Assembly: GCF_040219335.1 (NCBI RefSeq)
Contig: NZ_JAVJSQ010000044.1
Span: forward strand, 62,001 to 126,000
Source: Gimesia sp.
GTDB taxonomy: Bacteria; Planctomycetota; Planctomycetia; Planctomycetales; Planctomycetaceae
Length of the DNA stretch: 64,000 bases
Direction of reading: 5' to 3'
Made by a program: the position numbers and the translations under genes. The notes beneath the pieces were generated by a model that did no database searches, was not told where the DNA came from, and saw nothing but the letters and a program-made list of their open reading frames with translations. How positions within the stretch are numbered: the first letter of the stretch is position 1; every line of letters starts with the position of its first letter. Below are positions 48,324-58,900 of this stretch, in pieces.

Positions 48324-49016
48324 TTAATATTCCTGATGGGCGTCCGCATTCCAGTGATACAGACTGCGGGCCGAACTGACCCGTTTGAATTCGCGGGCGT
48401 CATAATTCATCTCCGCCCGGGACAGCAGTTCTGCGACCTTTTCAAAATCGTCTGCCTGCATCTCTTCTTCGCGGGCGTCAGCACCAAAACTGTGAATGGA
48501 CCCGCGGACGTAGATCGTCGCTTCATACAGCGAATCACCCAGGTTTGGGCCGGCATCGCCACAGACCACCAGCGTCCCCGCCTGTGCCATGAAAGCAGAG
48601 AAGTGACCGACACTCCCCCCGACAACAATCTCGGTCCCTTTGAGCGAAATGCCACACCGGGAAGAGGCGTCTCCTTCAATCACTAAAAGTCCGCCGTGTC
48701 CCGAAGCCCCCGCACATTCAGACGCATGTCCTTTCACGCGAACCACGCCCGACATGATGTTCTCCGCCACACTCCAGCCGACGTTTCCGTGAATCGTCAC
48801 CCGGGCCCGCTGATTCATCCCCGCGATGAAATAGCCCGCGTGCCCCAGGATGTCGATCTCCACTTCCGTATCCAGGCCGGCGGCAATGCTGTGCAAACCG
48901 TCGGGGTTCAGGATCTCCACCCGCGCGGGTCGTTCTTCCAGCAGTTCCCCATGCAGGTACTCGTTGACCTGGCGGACACTCAAGTCGGTTAAATCAAGCT
49001 GTTTCAGACTGACCAT
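48324..49016 (-). CDS. Glutamate synthase GXGXG-domain subunit (GlxC/MgsB-like)
   Basis: 230 residues forming the beta-helix GXGXG domain found at the C-terminus of GltB: repeats with glycine at turn positions run throughout (GHAGYFIAGMNQRARVTIHG, VGWSVAENIMSGVVRVKGHA, GASGHGGLLVIEGDASSRCG, VGHFSAFMAQAGTLVVCGDAG). In normal glutamate synthase this is part of one large protein; here, as in GlxC/MgsB, it is a separate chain. Its start overlaps the GATase stop by about 13 bases, a typical coupling within an operon. Structural role likely. Confidence 0.88.
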   Translation of the reverse strand: MVSLKQLDLTDLSVRQVNEYLHGELLEERPARVEILNPDGLHSIAAGLDTEVEIDILGHAGYFIAGMNQRARVTIHGNVGWSVAENIMSGVVRVKGHASECAGASGHGGLLVIEGDASSRCGISLKGTEIVVGGSVGHFSAFMAQAGTLVVCGDAGPNLGDSLYEATIYVRGSIHSFGADAREEEMQADDFEKVAELLSRAEMNYDAREFKRVSSARSLYHWNADAHQEY

Positions 49017-49897
49017 GAATAAATCTGTTCCGGAGCCGGCTCATACACGTGAGCATGTTTGATATCAGGCAGATGTGCCAGGGAGCGAAATTCCGAACTG
49101 ACGGCGACATAATCGTCCGTCTCCGCGACGACCGCGGGCTTGCAGGCAAAGGCATCCCGCACGAGTACCAGCTTGTCAGCGGTCGCCATCAGAAAGGTGT
49201 AAAAGCCATCCAGCTCCGCCTGGGCCACTTCGATGGCGGTCTCCAGCGTATCCCCTTCCCTCATCCGCCATTCCAGAAAACGACAGCCCGCTTCCGTATC
49301 GTTATCCGTTTCAAAGGCGATTCCCAGGCTCTCCAGCTTCCGCCGCACACTGTAGGGGTTTGACAGCGAACCGTTATGCACCAGGCAGAAATCCTCACCG
49401 GCCGTAAAGGGATGTGCATGAGCCGGCGAGACCGCCGATTCGGTCGCCATCCGCGTATGGCCGACAACGTGTGTACCCACCATTTCGGTAAAGTGGAACC
49501 GCCGGGCAATCTCTTCGGGATGCCCTTCGTCTTTGAAGATTTCAATCGCGTGCCCCGTCGAGAGCAGATGCACTTCGGGAAACGTCGAATTCAGCCAGGG
49601 TTTAAAGATGTCCGGCTGGAGTTCGCTGATGAGCGATGCATGATTTTCGAGAGCGGCGACCGGCGCGGGCAGTCCCAGTTCCTGCTGACAGGATTCAGCC
49701 AGCGCCTGCCAGTCAAATTTGCGATCGTGGGTGGAGAGCGCAAACCGCCGGGAGGCTGGGAGTGGACGGTGAAACAGAGCCAGGCCTGCGGAGTCAGGTC
49801 CGCGGGTCGCCATGCATTCCAGCATGGGAGTGACGAGTTGTCCCAGACGTTCGCGATCAGCGTCGCGTCTGGCCAAAAAACCGACGATGCCACACAC
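49004..49897 (-). CDS. Class II glutamine amidotransferase subunit (GlxB/MgsA-like)
   Basis: 297 residues starting at GTG 49897, so that the catalytic Cys becomes residue 2 after Met removal (MCGIVGFLARR). The longer ATG frame at 49915 would bury that cysteine behind six extra residues, which class II GATases do not tolerate; GTG is therefore preferred despite a weak GGGGTTG upstream. Further class II motifs: MLECMATRGPDSAGLAL, GHTRMATESAVSPAHAHPF, VHNGSLSNPYSVRRKLES and DTEAGCRFLEWR. The subunit hydrolyses glutamine to ammonia for the FMN subunit. First gene of the four-gene operon, whose order matches glxBCD/mgsABC followed by the GlnT-like gene. Confidence 0.9.
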   Translation of the reverse strand: MCGIVGFLARRDADRERLGQLVTPMLECMATRGPDSAGLALFHRPLPASRRFALSTHDRKFDWQALAESCQQELGLPAPVAALENHASLISELQPDIFKPWLNSTFPEVHLLSTGHAIEIFKDEGHPEEIARRFHFTEMVGTHVVGHTRMATESAVSPAHAHPFTAGEDFCLVHNGSLSNPYSVRRKLESLGIAFETDNDTEAGCRFLEWRMREGDTLETAIEVAQAELDGFYTFLMATADKLVLVRDAFACKPAVVAETDDYVAVSSEFRSLAHLPDIKHAHVYEPAPEQIYSWSV

Positions 49898-50056
49898 GGA
49901 CAACAACCCCGGCAAGAGCTCATTTCATGCGAGCGAAACACGAAATGTTAGATAGAAACCGTTCAGGTTTTCCACACCCGAAGATACCAGACCCGCCCCC
50001 CGGAACCAACTGAACTGTGAGAGATTTGTGATTTTTTTGGGTGGAGGTGTAGAAGA

Positions 50057-53000
50057 CTATCCTACTGCTTGACGTGCCATTTGACGGTAAAGTCTAGCAG
50101 GTACGGAATGTTGAAGTCGCCAGATAATACTCATTGGCCGGTCTCCAGTATGGGAGACATAGTCACAGGGACCTAGATAGTAATAGGGAGAAGCAAGACC
50201 TGATGTAAGTTTTTTCACTTCACGAACAAACAATAGTGGTGTGTAACCCTGCTTTTTATGGTTGATGTACCGCTGCCCTGTGGGGGATCCAGATGAAGTA
50301 TTGCTCTGCGATTGCCAGTGAAATAGTTCATGCGAAATTAAATAGTCTTCGTACATTGTTGTCGGGGAATACTCTTCTTCCGTTTTTTGTAGAGTGACGA
50401 AGAGGGCATCAATCTTTTTATCTTTCAGATGCAATACTCCCTCACGGTGATCTGGCCGATGTTCGAGAGACCAGTGCCCCAAACCAACTAGAATTTCATC
50501 ACGTGTGTATTGTGCATGAATCGTTAACGGTCCTGAAACTTCCGGAAGACGACCAGCATGAAGTGAAGGAGCTTTCTGAATACGGTAGTCAAGAACTGAG
50601 GCTAAATCCTGCTTGGCAGACATATTGTCTAATAATCGATTGTGTGACTCTTCAATGGTCCAGCCTAGACCTTCTTTACCCCACAGTGTGACATAGAGCA
50701 TTTCTAGTGCTTGTTTCTCTTCTTTAGAATACGGCATCAATCCTGACTGGATATGTTTGGTCCAGTATTCGATTTGAGTTGCACAATCAATGTGTATTAA
50801 GCGACGTAATCCTTTCGCGAGTTGAGTTTCGTCAGAATCTGAAATTGGTTCAATGAGACCTGCTTCTGCGAGCAAACGAGACCAGAGTCCCCGCTTTAAT
50901 AACTCATCTAAGTTAGTATGTAGATAATCCAAAGCTTCTTGAAGTAATGGACTACGTCCGAGGATTCGTCCCAATTCTTTAAGTCGTATGATGATAGTTG
51001 GTTTATTGAGTCGTAATGAATCACGGATATTGTCTAATACACGTTGCTGAGCAACGCGTTCCAATTGAACTACACAACCACTTGGTAAATGAGGGAAACC
51101 ATGCTCGATTTCGCGATCGAGACGCAGTTCGGGTTTCGTACTGAGTGCACGAAATCTCGATGCAAACTGAAATTCCCGTCGTTGAGCGCCGATGAAATCG
51201 AGGATTGTCAAACACTCTTTTTCATCATGGAGACGCATCCCTCGTCCAAATTGTTGTAAAAAGATGGTGAGACTTTCTGTTGGTCTTAGAAAAAGTAAAG
51301 TGTCAATTTCAGGAATATCGACCCCTTCGTTATACAGATCGACAACAAAGATAAAGTTAATTTCTCGAGAACGAAGTTGAGCCTGCACTTGGTTTCTTAG
51401 GTCATCAGCAGAATCGGCAGTCAACGCAGCTGCAGGGATCCCATGTTCGTTAAAGAATCGAGCCATGAACTCTGCATGAGCTTTACTGACACAAAAACCC
51501 AGCCCACGCGAATCCAATGGATTGAGTAGGATTTCGTGTGTTTTTTCTAAAATCAATTGCGCACGGCGATCGTTGCCAGTATAAATACGATCCAGATCAT
51601 CGATCGCGTATCCACCTCGTTGCCAGTTCAGATCATCAAGGTTTTCACTATCTGAGACACCAAAGTATTGAAATGGGCACAGTAATTTGCGATTGATGGC
51701 ATCAGGTAATCTGATTTCAGCACTGGTCCGCCCTCCGAACCATTTTAGGACATCGAGTTGATCGGCCCGCTCTGGTGTTGCGGTCAGACCCAATAAGATA
51801 TTAGGGCGTACGTGATCTAGTAAACGTTGGTAGCTTGGTGCAGCCGCATGATGAAATTCATCGACAACTATGTATTCGTATTCATCAATTGGACTCTTCC
51901 AGAGTTCACGCGAGTTGTAGCTTTGAATAGAACAAAATAGATGTTTCACCTGAGATGGGTCTCGACCTCCTACTAGCAGATCTCCAAAATTCTGATCGCG
52001 TAGTACGCCACGAAATGATGCGAGTGCTTGTTTCAAGATCTCTTCTCGATGCACTATGAAAAGAAAAGAAGGTTGGCGGCCCTCTTCTTTGCAGATGCGT
52101 GCATAATCAAAGGCAGCTAACATTGTCTTACCCGTTCCAGTAGCGGCAACTACCAGGTGCGTTCTTTTGTTTTGGACTTCACGCTCTGCAGCCAGGATGT
52201 CCAATATTTCATCTTGAAAAGGGTATGGGCGAATATGAAATGCAGGCAGCATCGATGGATCTGATGAACTCAACCGTTCATTCTTAATGGCAGATCTTAG
52301 CCGTTCAGGAGCCTCACCGCTGAATGGCTGGAATTCATCGTCCTGCCAATATGTCTCAAAGGTTCCGGTGATCTTACCCCAAAGATACGAGAGCTCGTAT
52401 TGGCTAACTTTGGTTGTCCATTCGAGTCCCTCTGAAAGGGCGGCATTTGAAAGGTTCGCTGAACCGACGTAGGCACTGCCGAAATCGGTATCTCGATGAA
52501 AGAGATAAGCCTTGGCATGCAAACGGGTTCGTTTCGTATCATAACTGACACGAATCTCAGTGTTGGGGAGGTCGCTTAATGCTTCTATTGCCTTTGGATC
52601 GGTAGCTCCCATGTAACTAGTGGTAATAACCCGAATGCGGGGACGATCAGGGTGAGGGCTTGACGCCAATTCTTTTAATTCGTCCAGAATGACACGGAGT
52701 CCACTCCATTTCACAAAGGAACAAAGAATATCAACAGAGTCTGCGGTTGATATCTCTTTTTTTAATTGGCTTCCCAAACTGGGGTCCAACCGAGTCCCTG
52801 TCAAAAGTGCAGAGCGAGATAAGGGAGTATCAGGGCGATTCTCAGGAGTTTCAGACTCGGTACGATGAATTGCCAGCAGTCGTTCGAGCGGAGTCGCGAT
52901 ACGTAATCGATTTTTCCAGTCTTGTCCCAGTTCTTCTGCAAGCAAATTGAGAATACGATCAACTAAACGTTTTTGTTTCTCAGTTGCTTCTTTACCACGA

Positions 53001-53182
53001 AATCCAGCAATTCCAGTGGCTAAAACATGTTCCAGGTATTGGGCAATCGCAGTATGTGCATCTTCGGCATCAACTTTACCTATCGTGGCGTAGAGACGCG
53101 GGTCAGCGATTGTCTGTAACTGCTCCTTTAATTCTTCAGTGAGAAGTTGTTCATAGAGTCCTGGCTGGAAGCTGTCTGTCAT
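50057..53182 (-). CDS. PLD-nuclease / superfamily II helicase with DUF3427-like C-terminus
   Basis: 1041 residues from ATG at 53182 (MTDSFQPGLYEQLL), AGGA seven bases upstream; six more codons are open. Domains: a PLD-type phosphodiesterase (about residues 125-280) with the HxK core at 222-224 (TRLHAKAYLF) and VGSANLSNAALS; an SF2 helicase with Walker A ATGTGKT at 347-353, box II DEFHH at 441-445, motif III GLTATP, and late motifs with QQFGRGMRLHDEKECL; then a long C-terminal region that I read as DUF3427-like (VLHLKDKKIDALFVTLQKTEEEYSPTTMYEDYL, FHWQSQS). Such nuclease-helicase proteins are often in defence or mobile regions. Codon use is visibly more AT-rich than the neighbours. It stands alone, without a methylase. 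Confidence 0.88.
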   Translation of the reverse strand: MTDSFQPGLYEQLLTEELKEQLQTIADPRLYATIGKVDAEDAHTAIAQYLEHVLATGIAGFRGKEATEKQKRLVDRILNLLAEELGQDWKNRLRIATPLERLLAIHRTESETPENRPDTPLSRSALLTGTRLDPSLGSQLKKEISTADSVDILCSFVKWSGLRVILDELKELASSPHPDRPRIRVITTSYMGATDPKAIEALSDLPNTEIRVSYDTKRTRLHAKAYLFHRDTDFGSAYVGSANLSNAALSEGLEWTTKVSQYELSYLWGKITGTFETYWQDDEFQPFSGEAPERLRSAIKNERLSSSDPSMLPAFHIRPYPFQDEILDILAAEREVQNKRTHLVVAATGTGKTMLAAFDYARICKEEGRQPSFLFIVHREEILKQALASFRGVLRDQNFGDLLVGGRDPSQVKHLFCSIQSYNSRELWKSPIDEYEYIVVDEFHHAAAPSYQRLLDHVRPNILLGLTATPERADQLDVLKWFGGRTSAEIRLPDAINRKLLCPFQYFGVSDSENLDDLNWQRGGYAIDDLDRIYTGNDRRAQLILEKTHEILLNPLDSRGLGFCVSKAHAEFMARFFNEHGIPAAALTADSADDLRNQVQAQLRSREINFIFVVDLYNEGVDIPEIDTLLFLRPTESLTIFLQQFGRGMRLHDEKECLTILDFIGAQRREFQFASRFRALSTKPELRLDREIEHGFPHLPSGCVVQLERVAQQRVLDNIRDSLRLNKPTIIIRLKELGRILGRSPLLQEALDYLHTNLDELLKRGLWSRLLAEAGLIEPISDSDETQLAKGLRRLIHIDCATQIEYWTKHIQSGLMPYSKEEKQALEMLYVTLWGKEGLGWTIEESHNRLLDNMSAKQDLASVLDYRIQKAPSLHAGRLPEVSGPLTIHAQYTRDEILVGLGHWSLEHRPDHREGVLHLKDKKIDALFVTLQKTEEEYSPTTMYEDYLISHELFHWQSQSNTSSGSPTGQRYINHKKQGYTPLLFVREVKKLTSGLASPYYYLGPCDYVSHTGDRPMSIIWRLQHSVPARLYRQMARQAVG

Positions 53183-53396
53183 TCTGATTCCTGATCTCAA
53201 ATCATCGTGGTGCCTGCCTCAATGGTTTCCCTATCACTGTAATCAGAAGTCAAGTGATTGACTACCGGATGGAACAAGTGGATTAACTCATAAAACAAAT
53301 AATTGCGGAAATGATTTGTCATTGTTTTTTATTCAATTTTCGCGATAAGATGAGAGAATGGAGTTAGTCTTACAAAAATAAAAGAAAGTCCCACCC

Positions 53397-54662
53397 ATGC
53401 CTCTCAATCGTCGTGATTTCCTCCACACCTCCCTCTGTTCCCTGGCTGCGGCCTCTGCTGCGGGGACGGCTTCGTTGCAGGCTGCGGAATCGAAGCCGTT
53501 GATCGGCTCCATTTCGAAAGAAACGCTCTTCCGCAATCGTGATGGGGCCGGCGTCACCTGGTTTCATCCGCGGGGATGTATGGTTCCCGGGGCCGAGGGA
53601 AAAGCGACGTTTCTGTTGAACCTGCAGGAGATTGGCGGCTCGGATTACTTCGGGCAGGTGCACTGGACCGAATCGACGGATCGGGGCAAGACCTGGAAAG
53701 AGCCGGCACCCATTGCCGCACTCGGTCGGGATCCGGTCAAGGAACATCCCGGTCTCAAGGCGGGCGTCTGTGATGTGACGCCGCAGTATCATCCACAGAC
53801 CGGAACCGTTCTTGCGTTGGGGCACGTCGTCTTCTATCGCGGTCCCCGCTTTGCCCGCGGCGATCAGCTGGCCCGCTACCCCGTCTACGTCACGCGAGAC
53901 AAAGACGGCCAGTGGTCAGAACGTAAGATTCTGCAGTGGGACGATCCCCGCGGTGCCGAGATCTATACCAATAATTGTGGACAGCGACTCGTGATGCCAG
54001 ACGGCGATATCCTGATGTCCTTCACCTTCGGCGCAGGTAAACAGCCCCGCATGGTGGCCGGTGTACGTTGTGCCTTTGACGGCACGACACTCAAGATTCG
54101 CGAAGTCGGTCCGCCCCTGGAGAACAAAGTTGGCCGGGGCCTGCTCGAACCGTCTATCGCCCGCTTTGATAACCAATACTTCATGACAATTCGTGCCGAA
54201 GATGGACACGGCTACGTCGCGGTCAGCCCGGATGGTTTGAATTATCAGCGAAAGACCGCCTGGGCGTTTGACGACGGCACGCCAATTGGAATGTCCACCA
54301 CGCAGCAGCACTGGCTCACTCATTCCGACGGACTGTTCCTGGTCTACACTCGTAAAGATGAGACAAACAAAAACATCATCCGCTGGCGATCTCCCCTCTG
54401 GGTGGCTCAGGTCGATCCGGAAAAGCTCTGCCTGATCCGCGACACCGAACGGGTCGCCCTACCGCTCGTCGGGGATGGCGTGGACGATCCCAACAATGTT
54501 GCGCTGATGGGGAACTTCGATGTCACCAACATCAGCCCGGACGAATCGTGTGTGACCGTCGGTGAATGGATGCCGCGGAACAAGGCCAAAGGCGATCTGT
54601 TGCTGGGACGCATCGAATGGAATCTGCCCAACCGCAGCGTCCCGGATTTTGTAAAAACCTGA
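53397..54662 (+). CDS. Tat-exported sialidase/BNR-like protein
   Basis: 421 residues with a Tat signal (LNRRDFLHTSLCSLAAASAAG). Beta-propeller blades of the exo-alpha-sialidase type: TWFHPRGCMVPGAEGKATFLL, HWTESTDRGKTWKEP (an Asp-box-like SxDxGxxW), VTRDKDGQWSERKIL and SPDGLNYQRKTAWAFDDG. Family proteins are extracellular; some cleave sialic acid, others bind glycans only. I cannot identify the catalytic Tyr/Glu/Arg triad, so the activity is unsettled. Single gene between the AT-rich helicase and the divergent... convergent Old Yellow Enzyme gene. Confidence 0.82.
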   Translation: MPLNRRDFLHTSLCSLAAASAAGTASLQAAESKPLIGSISKETLFRNRDGAGVTWFHPRGCMVPGAEGKATFLLNLQEIGGSDYFGQVHWTESTDRGKTWKEPAPIAALGRDPVKEHPGLKAGVCDVTPQYHPQTGTVLALGHVVFYRGPRFARGDQLARYPVYVTRDKDGQWSERKILQWDDPRGAEIYTNNCGQRLVMPDGDILMSFTFGAGKQPRMVAGVRCAFDGTTLKIREVGPPLENKVGRGLLEPSIARFDNQYFMTIRAEDGHGYVAVSPDGLNYQRKTAWAFDDGTPIGMSTTQQHWLTHSDGLFLVYTRKDETNKNIIRWRSPLWVAQVDPEKLCLIRDTERVALPLVGDGVDDPNNVALMGNFDVTNISPDESCVTVGEWMPRNKAKGDLLLGRIEWNLPNRSVPDFVKT

Positions 54663-54683
54663 GTGTCTGTTGAGATTCCCGTT

Positions 54684-55781
54684 TCAGGAAGCGCTGCTTT
54701 CCGCCAGTGAAGGATAGTCGACATAGCCCTCTGGACCCGTCGAGTAGTAGGTGCTTGGATCGGGATCATTCAGGCTGGCGTCGGTCCGCAATCGCTCCGG
54801 CAGATCGGGATTGGCGATAAACTTCTGGCCAAAAGCGATGGCATCCGCCTCCCCTTTTGCGATGGCCTCAGTCGCAGAAACTCTGTCATATCCGCCGTTG
54901 GTGATCAACACTCCCTGGTAAGCTTCGCGGATAACGGGAGTCACACGCGGTACATTCGGATTATAGAGCCGCCCCGGCTGAATCGCTTCGGCAGTATGGA
55001 CGTAGGCCAGCTCATATTGATTCAGTGCCTCAGCCACCTGTGAGTACAACGCGATCGGATCGCTGTCCCCCATCCCTTTATCGTTCATCGTTGGACTGAG
55101 CCGTAACCCGGTCCGGTCTGCCGACCAGGCCTCGACCACCGCTTCAATCACCCCTTGCAGAAAACGCATGCGATTCTCGATGGAGCCCCCAAAGTCGTCG
55201 GTCCGCTGGTTCGAAGAATCACGCAGGAACTGATCGATCAGGTAGCCGTTTGCGCCATGAATCTCCACACCATCAAAGCCTGCAGAACGTGCCCGTTTGG
55301 TGGCGGTAGCATAGTCTTCATAGATGGCGTCGATTTCCGATAAGCTCAGCTCGCGCGGCACAACATAGGGCTGCTTCCCCGTTGGTGTGTGGGCATCCCC
55401 CTGAACTGCGATCGGGCTGGGGGCGACTGGCAACTGACCGTTGTGATAATCGGGATGCGACTGCCGTCCCATGTGCCAGAGTTGCAGGAAGATCCGACCA
55501 TCGGCGGCATGCACGGCACTGGTGACTTCACGCCAGCCTGCTTCCTGTTCGTCGGTGTACATCGCAGGGGCACCGTGCCAGCCGTAACCCTGGGCACTGA
55601 TGGCGGTCGCTTCAGAAATAATCAGACCGGCAGAGGCCCGTTGCGTGTAGTACTCAACCATTAACGGATTGGGAACACGGTCTGTGGCCCGGGCCCGTGT
55701 GAGCGGTGCCATGAGAATCCGGTTGGGTAGAGTCAACGCGCCTACAGTAAGTGGCTGAAACAAAACCTCGTAATCGCTCAT
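54684..55781 (-). CDS. Old Yellow Enzyme family alkene reductase
   Basis: 365 residues. FMN-binding TIM-barrel landmarks: LTLPNRILMAPLTRARA at the start, ISEATAISAQGYGWHGAPAMY, FLQLWHMGRQSHPDYH, GFDGVEIHGANGYLIDQFLRDSSN with the substrate-binding His-x-x-Asn, NRMRFLQGVIEAV, then VLITNGGYDRVSATEAIAKG and DAIAFGQKFIANPDLPERL. Length and pattern match NemA-like ene-reductases that reduce activated alkenes with NAD(P)H. No signal peptide, so cytosolic. The C-terminus is convergent with the sialidase-like gene, about 20 bases apart. Confidence 0.94.
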   Translation of the reverse strand: MSDYEVLFQPLTVGALTLPNRILMAPLTRARATDRVPNPLMVEYYTQRASAGLIISEATAISAQGYGWHGAPAMYTDEQEAGWREVTSAVHAADGRIFLQLWHMGRQSHPDYHNGQLPVAPSPIAVQGDAHTPTGKQPYVVPRELSLSEIDAIYEDYATATKRARSAGFDGVEIHGANGYLIDQFLRDSSNQRTDDFGGSIENRMRFLQGVIEAVVEAWSADRTGLRLSPTMNDKGMGDSDPIALYSQVAEALNQYELAYVHTAEAIQPGRLYNPNVPRVTPVIREAYQGVLITNGGYDRVSATEAIAKGEADAIAFGQKFIANPDLPERLRTDASLNDPDPSTYYSTGPEGYVDYPSLAESSAS

Positions 55782-55932
55782 GATATTCCCCTCGCAAAAA
55801 GTCCATTCTGCGGCTGTCTGTCTCTGAGAGCCATCTGCAGGATCAGTCGCTTCGACCCGTCGAAGGGAATGCTATGCCGTTATACTTTACGTGTCAACTA
55901 TATTGTTCGGGAATTAATATTGGTCCTGTGTA

Positions 55933-58900
55933 TCAATCCGCGGACTTTCCCTGCAGTTCCATCCGCCAGATCAGGCGTTGCTGTTTCTGAGTGGTTGCGC
56001 GGTTGAACAGATCCAGTTCTGTTTTCCCTGTGCGGGAGATGGGGACACCTGCGACCGATGGTACGTCGGCGACAGGGACACGGGGAACCGTCAATGACTC
56101 TTTCGCCGAATCATCAATCCACAGATTTGCTGCTGACTCGCTCTGCTCTTTCTCATCGTCAGCTAACTGCAGTTGCAGATGATGCTGACCGGCAGGAAGT
56201 TCCCGGGTGAAATACTCTGTCTCGACCGGCTTCTCCCCGGATTCATCCACAGAGAACAACCTCACTCTGGCAGTCTGACCTTTCGGAATAACGCAGTTCC
56301 AGGCATGCCAGTTTTTTAAGTCGCGACGACCACCGGCCACAACCAGTTCGCCGGGTTTCACCTCAAGCGGTTTGAACTGATGCGAGTTCTGGAGATCAAC
56401 CTTGTAGAGAGGTTTATCGTCCACACTTTCCTGAACTGGCGCGATGAACTGATCGCGAACACCATCCCAGATCAGCATCCGGGGAGCCAGAGTCCCATTG
56501 GGCAACACGCCGCAGACAAGATGTTCCATATCTCTGCCATTAAATTTCAAATCGAGATAACCAAATTCGGCCAGTGGTTTTGAGGGGCCCGGTTTGGCAT
56601 TCCAGGCGGTCGCATTCGCATAGCCATAAAAGGTGAGTGCCGGTTTGTCTTCCTGACCGAGCTGGTACCAGCGCTGGATATATTCAAAGGGACCGTGCGG
56701 TTCAAACGCAGAGGTCGAGATAAAATAATCGTCGGCCCCACCCAGGTTAGAGAGCATCAGGTTATTGTAACTGCCGCTGGAAGATGCCCAGCCACCCAGC
56801 ATTCGGATCAGCGTACCTTCCGGATTAAAAATAAACGCTGCCTTGGGAGGAAATCGCTGTTTCGGTTTCACGTCCCAACTGGCACCACGGGGACGGACTT
56901 CACAGAGCACAACCACACGCTCACCCTGGTCAGTGGGAAGCGTCGTAATGGCGACCCGTTCCGATCTTCTGGTACTGTCAGTTCCTACCAGGTTCCACTT
57001 GCTCGTAAATTTTAGCGGTGTGGCAGCTTCGAAGTCGTTCAAAGAGAGTAACTGCTTCAACACGATCAGAGACGCTTGTTTCTGCAACTTTTGAATCAAT
57101 ACTTGCGGGGAGTTGCTCAACAGTTCTGAAGACTGCAGGTAGTCGACTGCAACATCGTAAAATGCGTATTTCTCTTTTGGTTTTTCATCTGAGACAGTCA
57201 GCACCACCACCCGCCCGTCGGCTTCGCGAGGAATAATCAGACGCTTGCGTTGCACATACGCGTCCTGCCCTTTCTGTTCGATGCGTCCCAGTATCGTAAT
57301 TCGCAGTCGGGAAACCGCTTCTCCGTTCACTTCCAGGGGAACACGTAACTGGACGTTCCCGTCTTTGTCCGATTCCCCTGTCGCCAGCGGTCCAAACCGC
57401 TGTGAAGCCCAGAGTTGCCAGTCGTCGGGGGCATTTTCAAATGCAATCTCACTGACGGTAATTTTGATGTCGGATACTGGCTCCGCCTGACGATTGACAA
57501 CCATTATTTTTCGAGGCGAACTGGGAACATACTTCTCCATGGTAATCGTTCGTCGCATTGTCTGACCACCTGCCAGATCAATCAGCGCATAGCGCGAAGG
57601 ATCGTCGAGAGAAGAGGTTGGATAGACGGGCATCTGGTATCCGTCCGCAGTAACCTTGTACGATTCCCGATCGTCGGCGGGTAGATTCCGGACCCGGGCA
57701 ATTCCCTGGGCATCGGTTTTGACGCGCAGAAAGGTCTCTTGTGCCCACTCTAAGCGCTGCTTGCGTGCCTCCTTATCAGGAGCGATGATTTGGTTTGCCA
57801 TCGACCAGACTTCCGTGGCAGGAATAAACAGCTTCCCTCCAAAAAACAGCCCGTTGGGATTGAATTTGACTTCGGCACCTTCGATTGGCTGGCCGATGGG
57901 GTCGACCACTTTGACATTCAGGGACGTAGTTGGCGTGCAGGGAAGTTCCACCTCGGTCTTATACAGTCCCGGCGTGAGCGGAAACAGGTGCGGCCAGAAG
58001 GCATCGTGCCGACTGATGGCATTATCCAGGATCGATGCCTCTCCCGCGTTGTGCAGCTCCAGGTAGTTTTTATAAGACTCAACCGTCGGTCGAGTCGACT
58101 GATATCCGTCGACCAGCGCAAACAGCTGAGCAGTACCGCCGGTTGGCAGGGAATCAAAGACGAAGGTCCCATCTGGTTTCACAGAGGTGGACTGCTGCCA
58201 GGTCCAGCTGCCGTCGATCTTATGATCTTGCCCTTCACTAATATAGAGTTCCACACACCCATACTTAATCGGCCGGGGAACCGAGTCATCCAGACGTCCT
58301 TCCAGCCGGATACCCGGTTCGAGAATCGCCACAATTGTACCATCGTCTTCCACGCGTTCCGGATTAGTGACATCGATCAGGTGACTGAACAGCACCGGCC
58401 CGTCTTCGTTGCTGGCCACAACCCGCATCCAGCGGCGGTCCAGTTTGACAACCGGAGAAGTAAAGTAACCGAGCCGCCGAGCGTCCTGTTTGAACTCGCG
58501 TCCGATCACACGATTGTTTTCCAGTACGGGATAGGCATCGGGCAGCAGTTGGCCTTGAGTATCGACCGCTTTGACGCGAATGATGCGTCCCGGCTGAAGA
58601 ACCAGTTTCGGGTTGCCGTTGAGTGAATATTGCGTGCCCGCTTTAGCATAGCCTTCAGCCTCGGCGGAGATCTGTGCCCGGGCGGCTCCCTCGGGAACCT
58701 GAATTGTGACTTCGCCTTTCTGATTCGTAACGGGAGGATTGATTGTAATTTTTCCCAGCATGTCCCCTTCATTATCTTCCCACCAGCCGACACGGACCTT
58801 GGCGCCGGCAATGGGCCGATCCTGTTCGTCGACAACCGTCACGATTTTCGGCGATGTCTGCTTCAGGTTAATGTCGGGTTTCCCCGGTTTTCGAACCTTC

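Noticed and set aside
49898-53396. Attachment-site repeats flanking the AT-rich helicase gene
   Set aside because: The two flanks were compared by eye and no matching direct repeats or tRNA end were found; no integrase is nearby.
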